Assembly (NCBI GenBank): GCA_035578905.1
Contig: JAQJVL010002160.1
Location: forward strand, 53,679 to 117,678
Source: Stictocephala bisonia
Lineage: Eukaryota > Arthropoda > Insecta > Hemiptera > Membracidae
Length of the DNA stretch: 64,000 nucleotides
Reading direction: 5' to 3'
Shown piece by piece: positions 37,600 through 50,763 of the stretch. Under the pieces are notes generated by a model. The model saw nothing but the letters and a program-made list of their open reading frames with translations. It searched no databases and was not told where the DNA came from. Position 1 is the first letter of the stretch. Each line of letters begins with the position of its first letter. A program made the translations under genes and the position numbers.

Positions 37600-37736
37600 T
37601 TTAAGATCTAAAGTTGATTTCACGTTGGGATTGTGAAATACTTGAGAAACATTCCCCATCACAGAAAAATGCAGAAGATTGTTTTTAGTGTCCCCAATGA
37701 CTACTTCCCGTCTGAACTCTTGCAAGTGGGATTACC
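37600..37736. repeat. Dispersed repeat block C, copy 2
   Basis: This 137-bp block is the partner of 32912-33048, same orientation and length. About six transitions separate the copies, and the edges are sharp on both sides. Confidence 0.85.
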
Positions 37737-38874
37737 TTCTTACAATCTTGAAAATAATGAATCAGAAATAAATTTCTTCAGACGTAACTTTTTTTAATAT
37801 AATACTATTTGTATTTCTTAATTTAAAACATAACAAATAAATCTTCACTGTTTTAAACTGCTAATAGTAGTAACTATTCACCTTTTTTTATTCAGTAATT
37901 AATTTAAATATTAATTTTGCTCAGTCAAGGTTAAGGATGATTATTGTCATACTTTATTTTACTATACTTTTATTTACAAATGATATATGGCAAACTGTAT
38001 CAATCATTATCAAAACATTTCAATTCATTTACAAAGGCTCACTAAATGTACTTTCGTTAATATACATATCTATATAAGTTTAACGTACTCAACACTTTTC
38101 ATTTCATTTGGCCTTATTAGATAATGACTAACTAATTGAACTTAATTAATTCATTCAATCACCAAATAAACATAGGTTAATTACGTTGAACCCTATATTT
38201 AGATGCAAATAAAAGCAATGAAAAAAAGTGCTTAAAACATTTCCTGGGGAAAATTTATAGTTTCTTAAATTTGCATTACTGTTTGATTAATATTATAGTA
38301 AAGCTTAAGGGACTTTAACGCAAAATTACTCTTTCTTTGCAGATCCATAACATCCTGAATGTTTGATGAAATAAATTTAAATTTAAATACTATGCTTTAT
38401 ATATTTTTGACTTCAGAATACAAATACGTCCAATAAAAAATATTGTATAAAAACAACATTAATTTATAATATTTATTTAATTCTTTGAAAGTTAGCATGT
38501 TTATTTCCAGGAATATTGTATAAAAACAACATTAATTTATAATAATTATGTTGATTTAATGATTACTTTTATTTAATATGACATTTTTTATGCTGGACAT
38601 TCGTTGTACTCGTAAAATAATAATAAATTTTGTATTTATTAAAATTAAGTTTTCATATAAATTTGTATATCAGTGATTTATGCCATTACCATGTCATACC
38701 TGGCACTCATTGAACCTTAATTGCTTCTTTTAAATTATTATGTACCATATTTGTACTTTATGTCATATAACTTTTATCGGTTTAGTTAACTTTATATATT
38801 AATTTAATTGCTATACGATCGTTTGAACGAAACTATATTCTGTTAGTCGATGCTCATTGTTTTTGTGGTGAAAT
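37737..38874. other. AT-rich spacer with a short direct duplication
   Basis: The phrase atattgtataaaaacaacat plus taatttataat occurs at about 38440 and again at about 38513 (offset 73 bp). Otherwise nothing is supported. Confidence 0.55.
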
Positions 38875-39015
38875 TTAATAATGAAAGCGTTTGTCATTTA
38901 CTGTTTCAAATGCTCTAATTTCCTTGCCTTTTTTTCTGTACGCTATGTCTTTCATAGTACCCCAAAGGTAGAAGAAGTCCACGGGTGTTAGGTCTGGAGA
39001 TCATGCTGGTACCTT
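38875..39015 (-). pseudogene. Degraded DDE transposase remnant (Tc1/mariner-like C-terminal motif)
   Basis: Read on the minus strand from 39000, the sequence gives SPDLTPVDFFYLWGTMKDIA followed by YRKK. Transposases of the mariner/IS630-like DDE group in insects typically carry a motif of the form SPDLTP-x-DFFLWG-xx-KD-x-VY, with the third catalytic acid in it. The corresponding Asp codon here is complementary to 38977-38979 and is intact. An in-frame TGA lies just upstream of the motif, and no upstream HTH or first two catalytic residues could be read, so only the tail of the gene survives. The assignment rests on this one motif. Confidence 0.55.
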
Positions 39016-41680
39016 GAAGCACTTCCTTTCTGCCATCACTGCGATAAAGTGTGTCTTTGTATCCGCTTACGTCACAGTAATAATGTAGTTAAGTTGTAAA
39101 CAATCCTGTCGGAATAAGACTTCTTCATCGGTATATTTTTTTGGGATAATATGATGTTATAAAACTTGCAAATCGGATGCACAAGTAAATGTGCCTTAGA
39201 AGAAAAACGGTCCAATTGTACCCAATCCACACCATACCTCAGCTATGTTTATCTTAGACAAAATTTACAAATACATTAACAAAACACTTTCCTTTGGAAA
39301 ACAGCTGTTTTAAGCTATCATCTGATACTAGTTAAAATTCGAAAATGTATGTTTTGTATTAAATCAGAAACATCCAATAATAATGTAAAAATAATTAGAG
39401 ACGCCCTGTATTATAAATATAGTAGTAACAAAAATAAACTCACTAATCAAATACTCTTCTACAAATAAATATTGTCAAATTGGTTTGTTATTGTATAATG
39501 TATGGACAACATCCAAGCACCAACATCAGGTAATATACTTATCCTGCTTTTAATATAAGTTAATCAACATATTATAATATGTAACTATTATAAATAATGT
39601 TCCTTATTACTAAAAATACACTCTCAAATGTCAACATAGAATCATTATGTTATTTTTGTGTCTTCACGTCCCAACGCACACCTTGCAGCTTACCGTAGTC
39701 CTGTAATTTAATTTACCCCGCCGGGTAAGTCGATGCATTATGGAGGCCTATCCTCAGCCACGCCCCTTGACCAAGTGGTGTTTTGTATGCTTTAAAAATT
39801 ACAGTAAATAGTTTACCTTAGTTGTAATACTCGGCTTGATTAGCTTCATTAACAATTTGCATTTGAGCATATACTGATAGTTCACAATAAAGTTAAAATT
39901 ACAAAGAACGAATGGTTATTAAACTGTTTTTACTATAATTTTGAATGTAATAACAATAATTTTAACCTATAAACTCATAATTTTAATAAAATATAATCAG
40001 GATAACATAAATAATTAAAAAAACAAAGTGTTTAAATATAATTAGCAGAAAACTTGTTCTGCCTACAAAAAGGAATACAGGAACCTGTGTTAAAAAGGGA
40101 AATACATTGAGTCAGAGACGAAAGATGTTTACATATCATAATAATGTACTTGTCATTTATTTGTATTGCTCATATACCAAATATGTTTGTGATAGTAAAG
40201 GTTATACATCATTACTTAGCAAAATGGTTCACAAAAATTAAGACTATGAAGCTATGGTATTGTATTTAAAATATATATTCCTAGATTGTATCACCATTTT
40301 AAAATATATATTCCTAGATTGTATCACCATTTTACAATCGAGTGTGAGTAAAACGGTGCTCACAACCTAGCCTGGTTTAACAAGATTAACTATTTAACCA
40401 CAGTCTAATAGTTATTGGACTGGTAGACTGTGAAGTAACATCCTCAATATTAACAACGCCACTATTTACATTTCAACAACTGTTAAACTGTTTGTAAATC
40501 ATTATTTAGATTTGAAAAGCTACTACTTTTCTACTTGTTTGAATCTATTAATTCGTGTAACCTAAAAACGTACTTTGAGGGCTTCCAATACCCGTCAGGT
40601 AAATATATTGACAAATTAAGAACTTACAGCACAACGACGAACAGAGGCAATTTTTTTGACTCATAGACCGTATAAACTGGTCAAGATGCATGGAAGGAGT
40701 AACGTATTAAAAAAACGTAACGTAGACAAAACACTGCTTCAGGTATTAGACATAATGCTATTGGACACATTTTTTCCAAACTTTTAATAATATTGCCAAA
40801 CCTTCAGTTATAGTAGATTTGAAGTGTTTAGTATAATAATTCTAATGAAGTTTTGAAATAAACATAACAGGAGCATAACCTGCAACAGCCACTTTTACTT
40901 TGGGGGTGAACATTTAATTTTAGTTAGTGAGTTTTAGATTGATCCCCACTCTCTCCTGTTATACAGTGTGTAATCAGTGAACCAATACGCAGAACTGATT
41001 AATTCACCGTCGTACTATTGACCTTCACAGGAATACTACGCCTTTGGACAAAGGAAAACAGTTTTTTTGCAATCTGCCAAAAAATTAGAGGAAGTATCTT
41101 AATTTGGTAAACCTTCTCTAATATAATTCTTATTCGTGATAATTATTTTAAGTAATATCAAATTATAGAAGAATATATACACATTACATTAACCATTTAC
41201 TTAAATTTTAAAACAAATGACTTGATAAGTACATAATGAGTACATTTCATAAATTAGATTACTTTTAACAATAATTAATTGTAATTTTTCTTATTTCTTA
41301 GTAAACTGTTTAAATACCAACATGTGTCCATAACGCCTGTTTCAAATAATTAATTAACATATGGATATTGTTTATCAGTGGTAAAAATAGGAAGGGGTTT
41401 ATAACACATAACTTTAACAATCTGATGTTTGAATGTAAAAAGAGGGTAAACAAAAATGCTCGATCCCAAATTTAAAGACTTACCACTTGTTACTAAATAG
41501 CCATATATTATAATATATTGTTATTATGGCTATTTATAATATATTGTCATATCGAATAACAATCTTCATATTCAACATAACAACTCATGTTCCATTATGC
41601 TAATAAAATAACCTTATTGAATCCCAGCCCTCTGAATTTGTTGGTTAGTAATATAATATTTAATCTCAAAGTCAGATATA

Positions 41681-41737
<57 letters not shown>

Positions 41738-43458
41738 GCCCTATATATATCTACGAAGTTTCTCTCATATTCTTTGTTTGAACAAATATTATATTCATAC
41801 AAAATTATATAGGCCTACAAAATAAACTCTATGGCAATCTTAATCTTCCCTTAGGGAGTTCAAATATTGTGTTCTAAGTGAGTGCTTGTATCTGGGAGCC
41901 TTCGACGTAAACCCAGATATGTCTCAGCTCACGCTACACAAACATTTAGACAGCTGGCGAGAGCTTAAAGTCACGCAAACACCGAAGGTCTTTGTACAAA
42001 CTTCAGAGCATTTACAGTTATTGCTCTTCAATGGTATAACTAAAAAGAGAGTTACTATCAATTAATTATACTGTTTATAAATTTGTTTCAATATATATAG
42101 CTGTTGTTGTACTCTAATGTACATTTATAATAAGTTTTTAGTAATTGTAAAACAATCATTAATTTTACTATTGTAGCTAGATATTCATTTACCTTAGACA
42201 CAAATCCCTACCCAAACTTAGTTAATGAAATAATTTATTTTAACCTGAGATTATTTGATTTGAGAAATAAAACTACATAAAATGCATATTTGTATCTATA
42301 TACATTATTAAATGTATTGCATTGAAACATATTTATTGATGATTTTAAATACATTTCTTCAACTTGGATCGTAAAACTGGCATTACCTATTTACTCTTGT
42401 GCTGTATCAACTGATTCAATAGCCTCCATGGTAAGTCCTGCCTGTCGGAAAAGACGACTACAAGGACACCACGGCTTTATTTTATTTCTTGCATTGAAAT
42501 ATTTCTGTTGATGGTTGTACGATAATACGGTATAAATAAATATCTTACCTTTTTATCGTATTGGGTGCTTGTACATGTATAATGTTGGTGTTTATAGAAG
42601 ATTTAAGCTTTTTTAAATTTACTGTTAGTAGTGGAATTTATTTACTGTTAATAGTTGGTATTTGTAAATAGCAAGTTTGGTATTTATAGTGTATATATAC
42701 GAGAACACATGTTTTTGTAATATCATTGTTCCTCGTACGAAACAAATAATGTTTAATTAAATCAAAACGATATTTTGATGGATATAATTATAAATAAATG
42801 GAATAAAAATGTAATATCCGTGAAATGGGTTAGTATGGAAACAAAATAGTGGGATCCATAGTATACCTTAAATTTTAGTTAGTTTAACAATTTATAGTTT
42901 ACCTGAATTAATTGGCTGTAATTTAAATAGTTAAAATAATATTCAATAACTAGTTTTGCACTATTCTCTATTTTATTTATTGCAATTTAACAACCACTAC
43001 ATTCATATGTTGTAACAACATAAGGTATTAGAATAAAGCACATAAGTTATACTAAGTAAAACGTAATAATAATAATAGGGAGTTTTTGCAATCTCACGGA
43101 ATTTCCACTAACCCTAAACTTTAAAATCAATGTTTATCATTTATAGTTTGTGCATCACTGTAGCTGTAATGTACGTTATACTATCCACTAAACCAAATAT
43201 TTGTTAATTATGTAAAGTTTACTCTCATTCAAATTTGTACTTTACTTGTTGTTACTCCCATATGTTATGGAAGAAATGTTGGCCTTATCAGCTCTAGGAT
43301 CTATACATATCAAGATTTAGATGACGCTGTTTTACTTAGTTACATGAGTTCTAGAAATGCACCGGAAATCGAAAAATGCTATGTTTTCACACAAAACGTC
43401 TTTTAATTACAATACATCTTCATTTATGCTAAATCTCAAGCACTGTTTCTCACGTTTA
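39016..43458. other. Long AT-rich gene-free stretch
   Basis: About 4.4 kb. Items seen are a 33-bp sequence present twice in tandem at about 40268-40333 (atatattcctagattgtatc) and a (TA)n microsatellite at 41681-41733. There are two less AT-rich patches at 39669-39790 and 41856-42063. The second has a plus-strand frame open for about 69 codons without an ATG and without a recognised domain. No gene can be named. Confidence 0.5.
41681..41733. repeat. (TA)n microsatellite
   Basis: About 26 uninterrupted TA dinucleotides. Confidence 0.95.
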
Positions 43459-45488
43459 GCAAAGTAAACGTTTAAGCACGGTTTTCATGGGACGTATACG
43501 CTTGACTTTTAAGTTATGTTTAGATAAACAGCTGGGTTTAACGGTACACTACAACAGTACGTAAACCTCGTGAGGTAGCACGGTAAACGTTCAAGCACGG
43601 TTTTCATGGGACGTATACACTTGACTTTTAAGTTATGTTTAGATAAACAGCTGGGTTTAACGGTACGCTACAACAGTACGTAAACCTCGTGAGGTAGCAC
43701 GGTAAACGTTCAAGCACTGTTTTCATGGGACGTATACACTTGACTTTTAAGTTATGTTTAGATAAACAGCTGGGTTTAACGGTACACTACAACAGTACGT
43801 AAACCTCGTGAGGTAGCACGATAAACGTTCAAGCACGGTTTTCATGGGACGTATACACTTGGCTTTTAAGTTATTTTTAGATAAACAGCTGGGTTTAACG
43901 GTACACTACAACAGTACGTAAACCTCGTGAGGTAGCACGGTAAACGTTCAAGCACGGTTTTCATGGGACGTATACACTTGACTTTTAAGTTATTTTTAGA
44001 TAAACAGCTGGGTTTAACGGTACACTACAACAGTACGTAAACCTCGTGAGGTAGCACGGTAAACGTTCAAGCACGGTTTTCATGGGACGTATACACTTGA
44101 CTTTTAAGTTATGTTTAGATAAACAGCTGGGTTTAACGGTACACTACAACAGTACGTAAACCTCGTGAGGTAACACGGTAAACGTTCAAGCACGGTTTTC
44201 ATGGGACGCATACACTTGACTTTTAAGTTATGTTTAGATAAACAGCTGGGTTTAACGGTACACTACAACAGTACGTAAACCTCGTGAGGTAGCACGGTAA
44301 ACGTTCAAGCACGGTTTTCATGGGACGCATACACTTGACTTTTAAGTTATGTTTAGATAAACAGCTGGGTTTAACGGTACGCTACAACAGTACGTAAACC
44401 TCTTGAGGTAGCACGGTAAACGTTCAAGCACGGTTTTCATGGGACGCATACACTTGACTTTTAAGTTATGTTTAGATAAACAGCTGGGTTTAACGGTACA
44501 CTACAACAGTACGTAAACCTCGTGAGGTAACACGGTAAACGTTCAAGCACGGTTTTCATGGGACGCATACACTTGGCTTTTAAGTTATGTTTAGATAAAC
44601 AGCTGGGTTTAACGGTACGCTACAACAGTACGTAAACCTCGTGAGGTAACACGGTAAACGTTCAAGCACGGTTTTCATGGGACGCATACACTTGGCTTTT
44701 AAGTTATGTTTAGATAAACAGCTGGGTTTAACGGTACGCTACAACAGTACGTAAACCTCGTGAGGTAGCACGGTAAACGTTCAAGCACGGTTTTCATGGG
44801 ACGCATACACTTGGCTTTTAAGTTATGTTTAGATAAACAGCTGGGTTTAACGGTACGCTACAACAGTACGTAAACCTCGTGAGGTAGCACGGTAAACGTT
44901 CAAGCACGGTTTTCATGGGACGCATACACTTGGCTTTTAAGTTATGTTTAGATAAACAGCTGGGTTTAACGGTACGCTACAACAGTACGTAAACCTCGTG
45001 AGGTAGCACGGTAAACGTTCAAGCACGGTTTTCATGGGACGCATACACTTGACTTTTAAGTTATGTTTAGATAAACAGCTGGGTTTAACGGTACGCTACA
45101 ACAGTACGTAAACCTCGTGAGGTAGCACGGTAAACGTTCAAGCACGGTTTTCATGGGACGTATACACTTGACTTTTAAGTTATGTTTAGATAAACAGCTG
45201 GGTTTAACGGTACGCTACAACAGTACGTAAACCTCGTGAGGTAGCACGGTAAACGTTCAAGCACGGTTTTCATGGGACGCATACACTTGACTTTTAAGTT
45301 ATGTTTAGATAAACAGCTGGGTTTAACGGTACGCTACAACAGTACGTAAACCTCGTGAGGTAGCACGGTAAACGTTCAAGCACGGTTTTCATGGGACGCA
45401 TACACTTGACTTTTAAGTTATGTTTAGATAAACAGCTGGGTTTAACGGTACGCTACAACAGTACGTAAACCTCGTGAGGTAACACGAT
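43459..45488. repeat. 119-bp tandem array, about 17 highly uniform copies
   Basis: The word cacggtaaacgttcaagcac recurs at exactly 119-bp spacing. Units differ at only a handful of sites. Early units mostly have gacgtatacac and tacactacaac. Most later units have gacgcatacac and tacgctacaac, with single exceptions such as near 45158. The first unit is slightly divergent (aaagtaaacgtttaagcacg). No frame is open through the array. The uniformity indicates recent expansion or ongoing homogenisation. Confidence 0.95.
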
Positions 45489-45867
45489 AAACGATAAACG
45501 TAGAAAACTAAAAAGAGACTCATGTTTTATAGTACTCATTTATGTCATCATAGCTCCACAACTAAGAGATGTATGAGTACTAACAAATTAGGGTTGCACA
45601 GAAAGTTATATGTAGCTAATTACTAAATATCATATAACTAGGACATTTGCAGGTTTACACATTATTTAAGAACAAGTTTAATTTTATGTTTATAAGCTTT
45701 AAACTAAACTAGATAAAGACATTTGTAGTTGTTATGTAAAGTGTCCATTATGTCTTTGAAAAATTCTGCTATACGTTTTCCGAGCTCTCATTTCATTTCA
45801 TACAATGAGTCCTATAAAATACCATCACTGCTCAATGCATTACCTAGAAAATTGCAAACATAAATAT
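45489..45867. other. Spacer between arrays
   Basis: AT-rich, no feature. Confidence 0.5.
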
Positions 45868-46078
45868 ACCCGCCCACCCATACACGTGCAGTGGTAATGA
45901 TCCACCCGCCCACCCACACACGAGCAGTGGTAATGACCCACCCGCCCACCCATACATTTGCAGTGGTAATGACCCACCCACCCACCCACACACGAGCAGT
46001 GGTAATGACCCACCCGCCCACCCATACACGTGCAGTAGTAATTAACCACCCACCCACCCACACACGAGCAGTGGTAAT
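45868..46078. repeat. 36-bp C-rich minisatellite, six units (locus 2 of 3)
   Basis: Units start at 45868, 45904, 45940 and so on (36-bp period) with acccgcccaccc. Odd units continue catacacgtgcag (the third catacatttgcag) and even units cacacacgagcag, so the array is built of 72-bp dimers. The unit is the same family as at 16558-16828. All units point the same way here, with the G-rich strand being the minus strand. Confidence 0.9.
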
Positions 46079-46101
46079 AGGAAACAATTCGCAAAGGAAA
46101 A

Positions 46102-46547
46102 GTTGTCTCTTCAGATCTTACTTACGTACGTCTCTTCAGTTGAAGTTGTCTCTTCAGATCTTACTTACGTACGTCTCTTCAGTTGAAGTTGTCTCTTCAG
46201 ATCTTACTTACGTACGTCTCTTCAGTTGAAGTTGTCTCTTCAGATCTTACTTACGTACGTCTCTTCAGTTGAAGTTGTCTCTTCAGATCTTACTTACGTA
46301 CGCCTCTTCAGTTGAAGTTGTCTCTTCAGATCTTACTTAAGTACGTCTCTTCAGTTGAAGTTGTCTCTTCAGATCTTACTTACGTACGTCTCTTCAGTTG
46401 AAGTTGTCTCTTCAGATCTTACTTACGTACGTCTCTTCAGTTGAAGTTGTCTCTTCAGATCTTACTTACGTACGTCTCTTCGGTTGAAGTTGTCTCTTCA
46501 GATCTTACTTACGTAGGTCTCTTCAGTTGAAGTTGTCTCTTCAGATT
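46102..46547. repeat. 43-bp tandem array, about 10 copies
   Basis: The unit gttgtctcttcagatcttac plus ttacgtacgtctcttcagttgaa repeats every 43 bp. The 10-mer gtctcttcag occurs twice inside each unit. The units also carry the palindromes agatct and tacgta. The array begins only about 24 bp after the 36-bp array and is unrelated in sequence to the 43-bp array at 27343. Confidence 0.95.
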
Positions 46548-48117
46548 TTCCTCATTTATGTACGTGTTAAACTTTGTTTAATATTGAAGCAGAAACAGGT
46601 TTTAACTCTTCTAAAATTATTTTTTTTGTTGGTCTACTGTTAATATGGGCATGATAGGTTTGTCTTAGATATTGATTATTTTTAATTTACAAATTGAATA
46701 ATAATCAAGACGATATATATTTATTTTGTAGAAAAAGTAGTTTTTAATATATATTACAATATTTCGGATTTATAATGGATATTATTAGGATATTACAGTA
46801 GGAATTCTAAATAATCATTCAACAGATAAACAGAAAGGATTTGTAGCCAGTAAACCTGTTGTGGATATAGTCAAACACGGTGGGGCTCGCAGTCGATGGT
46901 AAATGAAAGACAAATGGTTCCTCACTTTGTATTTGATTATTACTGTGAACACTCGCGTACATATTTACAACACGGAAGTAACATATTTATTGATAAAATA
47001 ATAACTTAACATGCTTGTAACCATCATAAATCAACTTAAAGCAAGGAATAGGTATTTTTTTAATTTTTATTAATTTATTATTAAAATACAGTATTCATGT
47101 AAGGTAATGATATCCTTTTATTTAATTTTATAAAACCAAATGAATAAAAGAATAAATAATAGTAATGTGTGCTAAAAGTGCCCAAATACTAATTTAAGGA
47201 ATATTTTTACAGAAACAATTAACAATATGTGACCTCAGAGGCTGCTATGAAATTTATAGGCCTATACATCTTCCCTGCCTTTGCGCATAGACATGACCCT
47301 CTCGTTAGAGATACATTGACCCTCGCGTTAAAAATGTATCTCTACTTTGTCTTTGACAAAATTTTATTTTATTCAACTAAACGTTACAAAACTATCCATG
47401 CACAGGGGTTTCATTAAGAATAAAAATTTATCAACTAAAATATTTATTACAATTTAACAACCGTCAACAACTAAAACAACAAACATATATATGAATACAT
47501 TTATCAAACGAAATAATATACTCCAGTCGTAACTTATATGACTACTAACGTTACGTGTCAGGTTAACTTTAGTTCAGATATATTTAACCTATGAGAATAA
47601 AAATAGTTAAGTATACTGCAAACTGCTGAAACAATCGTAATGAAACATTAGTTAGCACCATAAGGCGTGTATAAACAATCATGTACAATACGAGGAGCTG
47701 GTTTTTGTTCACTCGAAAACCACCCTTATTTCTGAATCAAGGTTAAAGAATGAGGTGTCAAACATTTTCCCTCTATTCTTAGTTGTGCGTTAAGGTCTTC
47801 ATTGTTCAATAGTTTTACCCTAAAGGGCACGGGAAGATCAAAAGTAAGTTTTACAGCCATAAGAATAGCATTAAGAGACTTAAATCGTTAAAAAAGTAAA
47901 AGCTATTCAAATGTAAATAAAGATGTTTATGAAATGTTAACAGGTGTTGGAATTTAAATAATGATGTTTATAATATTGAGAAGGCAATATATATGTCTTA
48001 TTAATGCTAGAGAGAGTCAGTTAATTACAACTGTGCTATATTAATCAGGTCAAAACCAGGAATCAGGACAAAAGTGAATATTATTGTTCAAGGAGTAAGT
48101 TTTGAGGTATAAAAAAG
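46548..48117. other. AT-rich spacer
   Basis: About 1.6 kb without a supportable gene. The 62-codon frame at 47229-47417 has no motif. Confidence 0.5.
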
Positions 48118-48598
48118 CATGTGTGCTGTGTCCCTGTGCATGCAGACAGCATGTGTGCAGTGTCTATGTGTATGTCTCTGTGTGTGCTGTGTCTCTGTGT
48201 GTGCTGTGTCTCTGTGTGTGCTGTGTCTCTGTGTGTGCTGTGTCTCTGTGTGTGCTGTGTCTCTGTATGTGCTGTTGTCTCTGTGTATGCAGATAGCATG
48301 TGTGCTGTGTCTCTGTGTGTGCTGTGTCTCTGTGTGTGCTGTGTCTCTGTATGTGCTGTGTCTCTGTGTTGCTGTGTCTCTGTGTGTGCTGTGTCTCTGT
48401 ATGTGCTGTGTCTCTGTGTGTGCTGTGTCTCTGTGTGTGCTGTGTCTCTGTATGTGCTGTGTCTCTGTGTGTGCTGTGTCTCTGTGTGTGCTGTGTCTCT
48501 GTGTGTGCTGTGTCTCTGTGTGTGCTGTGTCTCTGTGTGTGCTGTTTCTCTGTGTGTGCTGTGTCTCTGTATGTGCTGTGTCTCTGTGTATGCAGCCT
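48118..48598. repeat. 17-bp tandem array (TGTGCTGTGTCTCTGTG)
   Basis: About 27 copies of a 17-mer with variants ctgtatg and tctgtgtatgcagatagcatg. The longer variant with atgcag occurs near the start, near 48285 and at the end. Open frames through the array on both strands follow from its simple composition. Confidence 0.95.
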
Positions 48599-49972
48599 TT
48601 ATACATTACTACACCATTCGTCCAATCATGATGGGACTTTTGGAAGTTATACATTTTGTTCGAGGTAAGGTTACTAATCGTAGTCATTTGTATCTGACTG
48701 TATGACTCTTCTCCAATAGAATTTAAAATGTCAATTATAAACTAAAGGAGTTATTTAGTTAAACATTAACTGTTAAATAAAATTAAAACTTTTGGAATAG
48801 CACAAGTGATAACATTGATTGTTTGTATTTAGACTATAAACATAGGTCGCAGCTCAAGTAAAGTGAGTGATAGGTCCTTAAACAAACGATTTACTTACAA
48901 CGATTTTACATATTGTTTTACATACATTGTTTAACCAATAATATTTTAAGTTAGAAGTCAAATGCCTCAGCCGAAGGCTGAGGTTTCACGTGTGCAGCAA
49001 GTGACTGGGTTGGTATGTGGAGTGTGCAGGGGTGTCCCATTGTATAATTATAATTCTCAGTTGTTTATCCAATATCATAGAGGTGTTTGGGGATGACATG
49101 CTAGTAAGGCTTTGCGATAAGACAATTTATACAGTTTTTTTTTTTTTTTTTTTTTTTTTCTATTTCTCTGCATTTATTATCGTAATCATAATAACAGAAC
49201 AACTCACTGACATATACATTATTTCCTGCTATTTCACATAATCACTTCACTATTACACCAAATCACTTCACTACAGAACAAAATCACCTTACAATATTGT
49301 TTGAGTAATGTAATTTCACAAATACAGGTTAATTTAGATTATTTATTGTGTTTCTTTTGTAATTTGATCATTTATTCTAACGGGTTTCTCTTGGAAGAAA
49401 AGGTGCACTGAAAGGGACTATTTACCATAATTACACAGCCTAGATAAACATTGACCCAGAAACGGGCAATCTACTAAGTAATAAATATGACATTAACACA
49501 TCAAAGACACTGCACTGTTCAATAAATTTTACAAATAAAACATATATTCGTTTTTAGAATTCAAATAGTATTTTAGATAGTTAAATTACAGTAAGAAAAC
49601 ACGCTAAGGTTATATCACCTTGTGTTTGTTTACAGTACAACATATAATTCACCCACTGCCGATCCAAGTGTTGTTGTGGGAATAAGGCATAGAGTAGAGA
49701 ACAGGAATGTTTTGGCAAACAGGATAAAATTATCTACAAACTTTCACCAGGCATATCTGGCGTAGCCACATTCTGCAGTTATTGTATTCATGCCTTCTAT
49801 TGTAATGCATAGTTTTGTAATATTATAAGCTGCATTTTCTATTTTGTAAAATAGGTCCCTGCCCTAAACCGCCAATAATTACTAATAAATAACACTATAA
49901 AATATATATAAGCATATATGAATGTATTTTTTGTACTGCGTTTTTTATTTCTTTTCTTATTTACTATAGGAC
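48599..49972. other. AT-rich stretch with poly-T and a GC hairpin
   Basis: A perfect 8-bp GC-rich hairpin with a GAA loop (cctcagccgaaggctgagg) lies at 48965-48983. A run of 25 T lies at 49135-49159. The 74-codon frame at 49017-49241 includes the poly-T run and is not considered real. Confidence 0.55.
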
Positions 49973-50055
49973 CTCACCGACAAGTTTTGCGTAACTTGGT
50001 GAGGCCTTGATTTTGTATTCACTTTAAATAAATAAATAAAATAAATAAATAAATA
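49973..50055 (+). mobile_element. Possible LINE 3' tail: stem-loop followed by (AATA)n
   Basis: The sequence acctcaccgacaag-ttttgcgtaa-cttggtgaggcc forms an imperfect stem-loop. About 20 bases later it is followed by aataaataaataaaataaat. Several LINE families end in a 3' UTR stem-loop and a short simple repeat, so this may be the last part of a 5'-truncated copy. The start of the element is not visible. Confidence 0.4.
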
Positions 50056-50499
50056 TTTTTTCGTTTTCAATTTAAAGAAGGAGATTATTCTAATAAATAT
50101 GTATTATTACAATAGAAATTTAGCAAATACATTGTATTCCTCATTCTGTTATGATTACTTGCAATGTTCCCAATCTGGAAACCTCACATAAAAATATACA
50201 TTCAAGGACACATTTGGAATATTGGCAATCAAGAAAACAAAATGAAAATTAGTTAAAATTTTTAAGAAATAAAAATATGTTATCTAAAAAGTTTTATTTA
50301 AATCTAAAGTCAACTTTTCATAATGTTTATAAATGGGAATATATGCTGAAATATTTATTTTTAAGTACAGAATATTTAAATAATTAAGTTTCTTTATTTA
50401 TGTTATCTGTAACTATGTTATATAACAGCAATACGTTTTAGGAATCAATTATTAATAACTTTTACAGTAAACAAAGTCATCAAACAATGACAATTGTTT
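50056..50499. other. AT-rich spacer
   Basis: No feature seen. Confidence 0.5.
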
Positions 50500-50763
50500 T
50501 ACAAAAAGTTCAATCCCAGATTCATGTGCTAAAGGTTCTCAGTTCGATCCCAATCAGACTCAATACATTTTGAGAAGGGTCAGCTGATAATCACCGGCTG
50601 TTCATTTGTCATTGGGCTATTAATTAATGACACTTTCTAAGGAATAGTCGGCCTTAGTTTGTAACAATGACTACATTCGCTCATCTACACTCATCACACT
50701 CATTCGAAATCCATATTCACCCATATCTTGACGATCGGTGTCTTATGAATAAATAAATAAAAC
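50500..50763 (+). mobile_element. SINE-like element, copy 2
   Basis: The body shares the order of phrases seen at 26666-26910 (gatcagctgat/ggtcagctgata, ggctgttcatttgtcatt, ctattaattaatgacact, gacgatcggtgtct) and ends aataaataaataaaac. A B-box-like ctcagttcgatccc lies near 50537-50550. The 5' limit is uncertain. Confidence 0.6.

Noticed and set aside
48088..48705. Cys/Val- or Thr/Gln-rich frames up to 199 codons
   Set aside because: Low-complexity translation of the 17-bp repeat on both strands.
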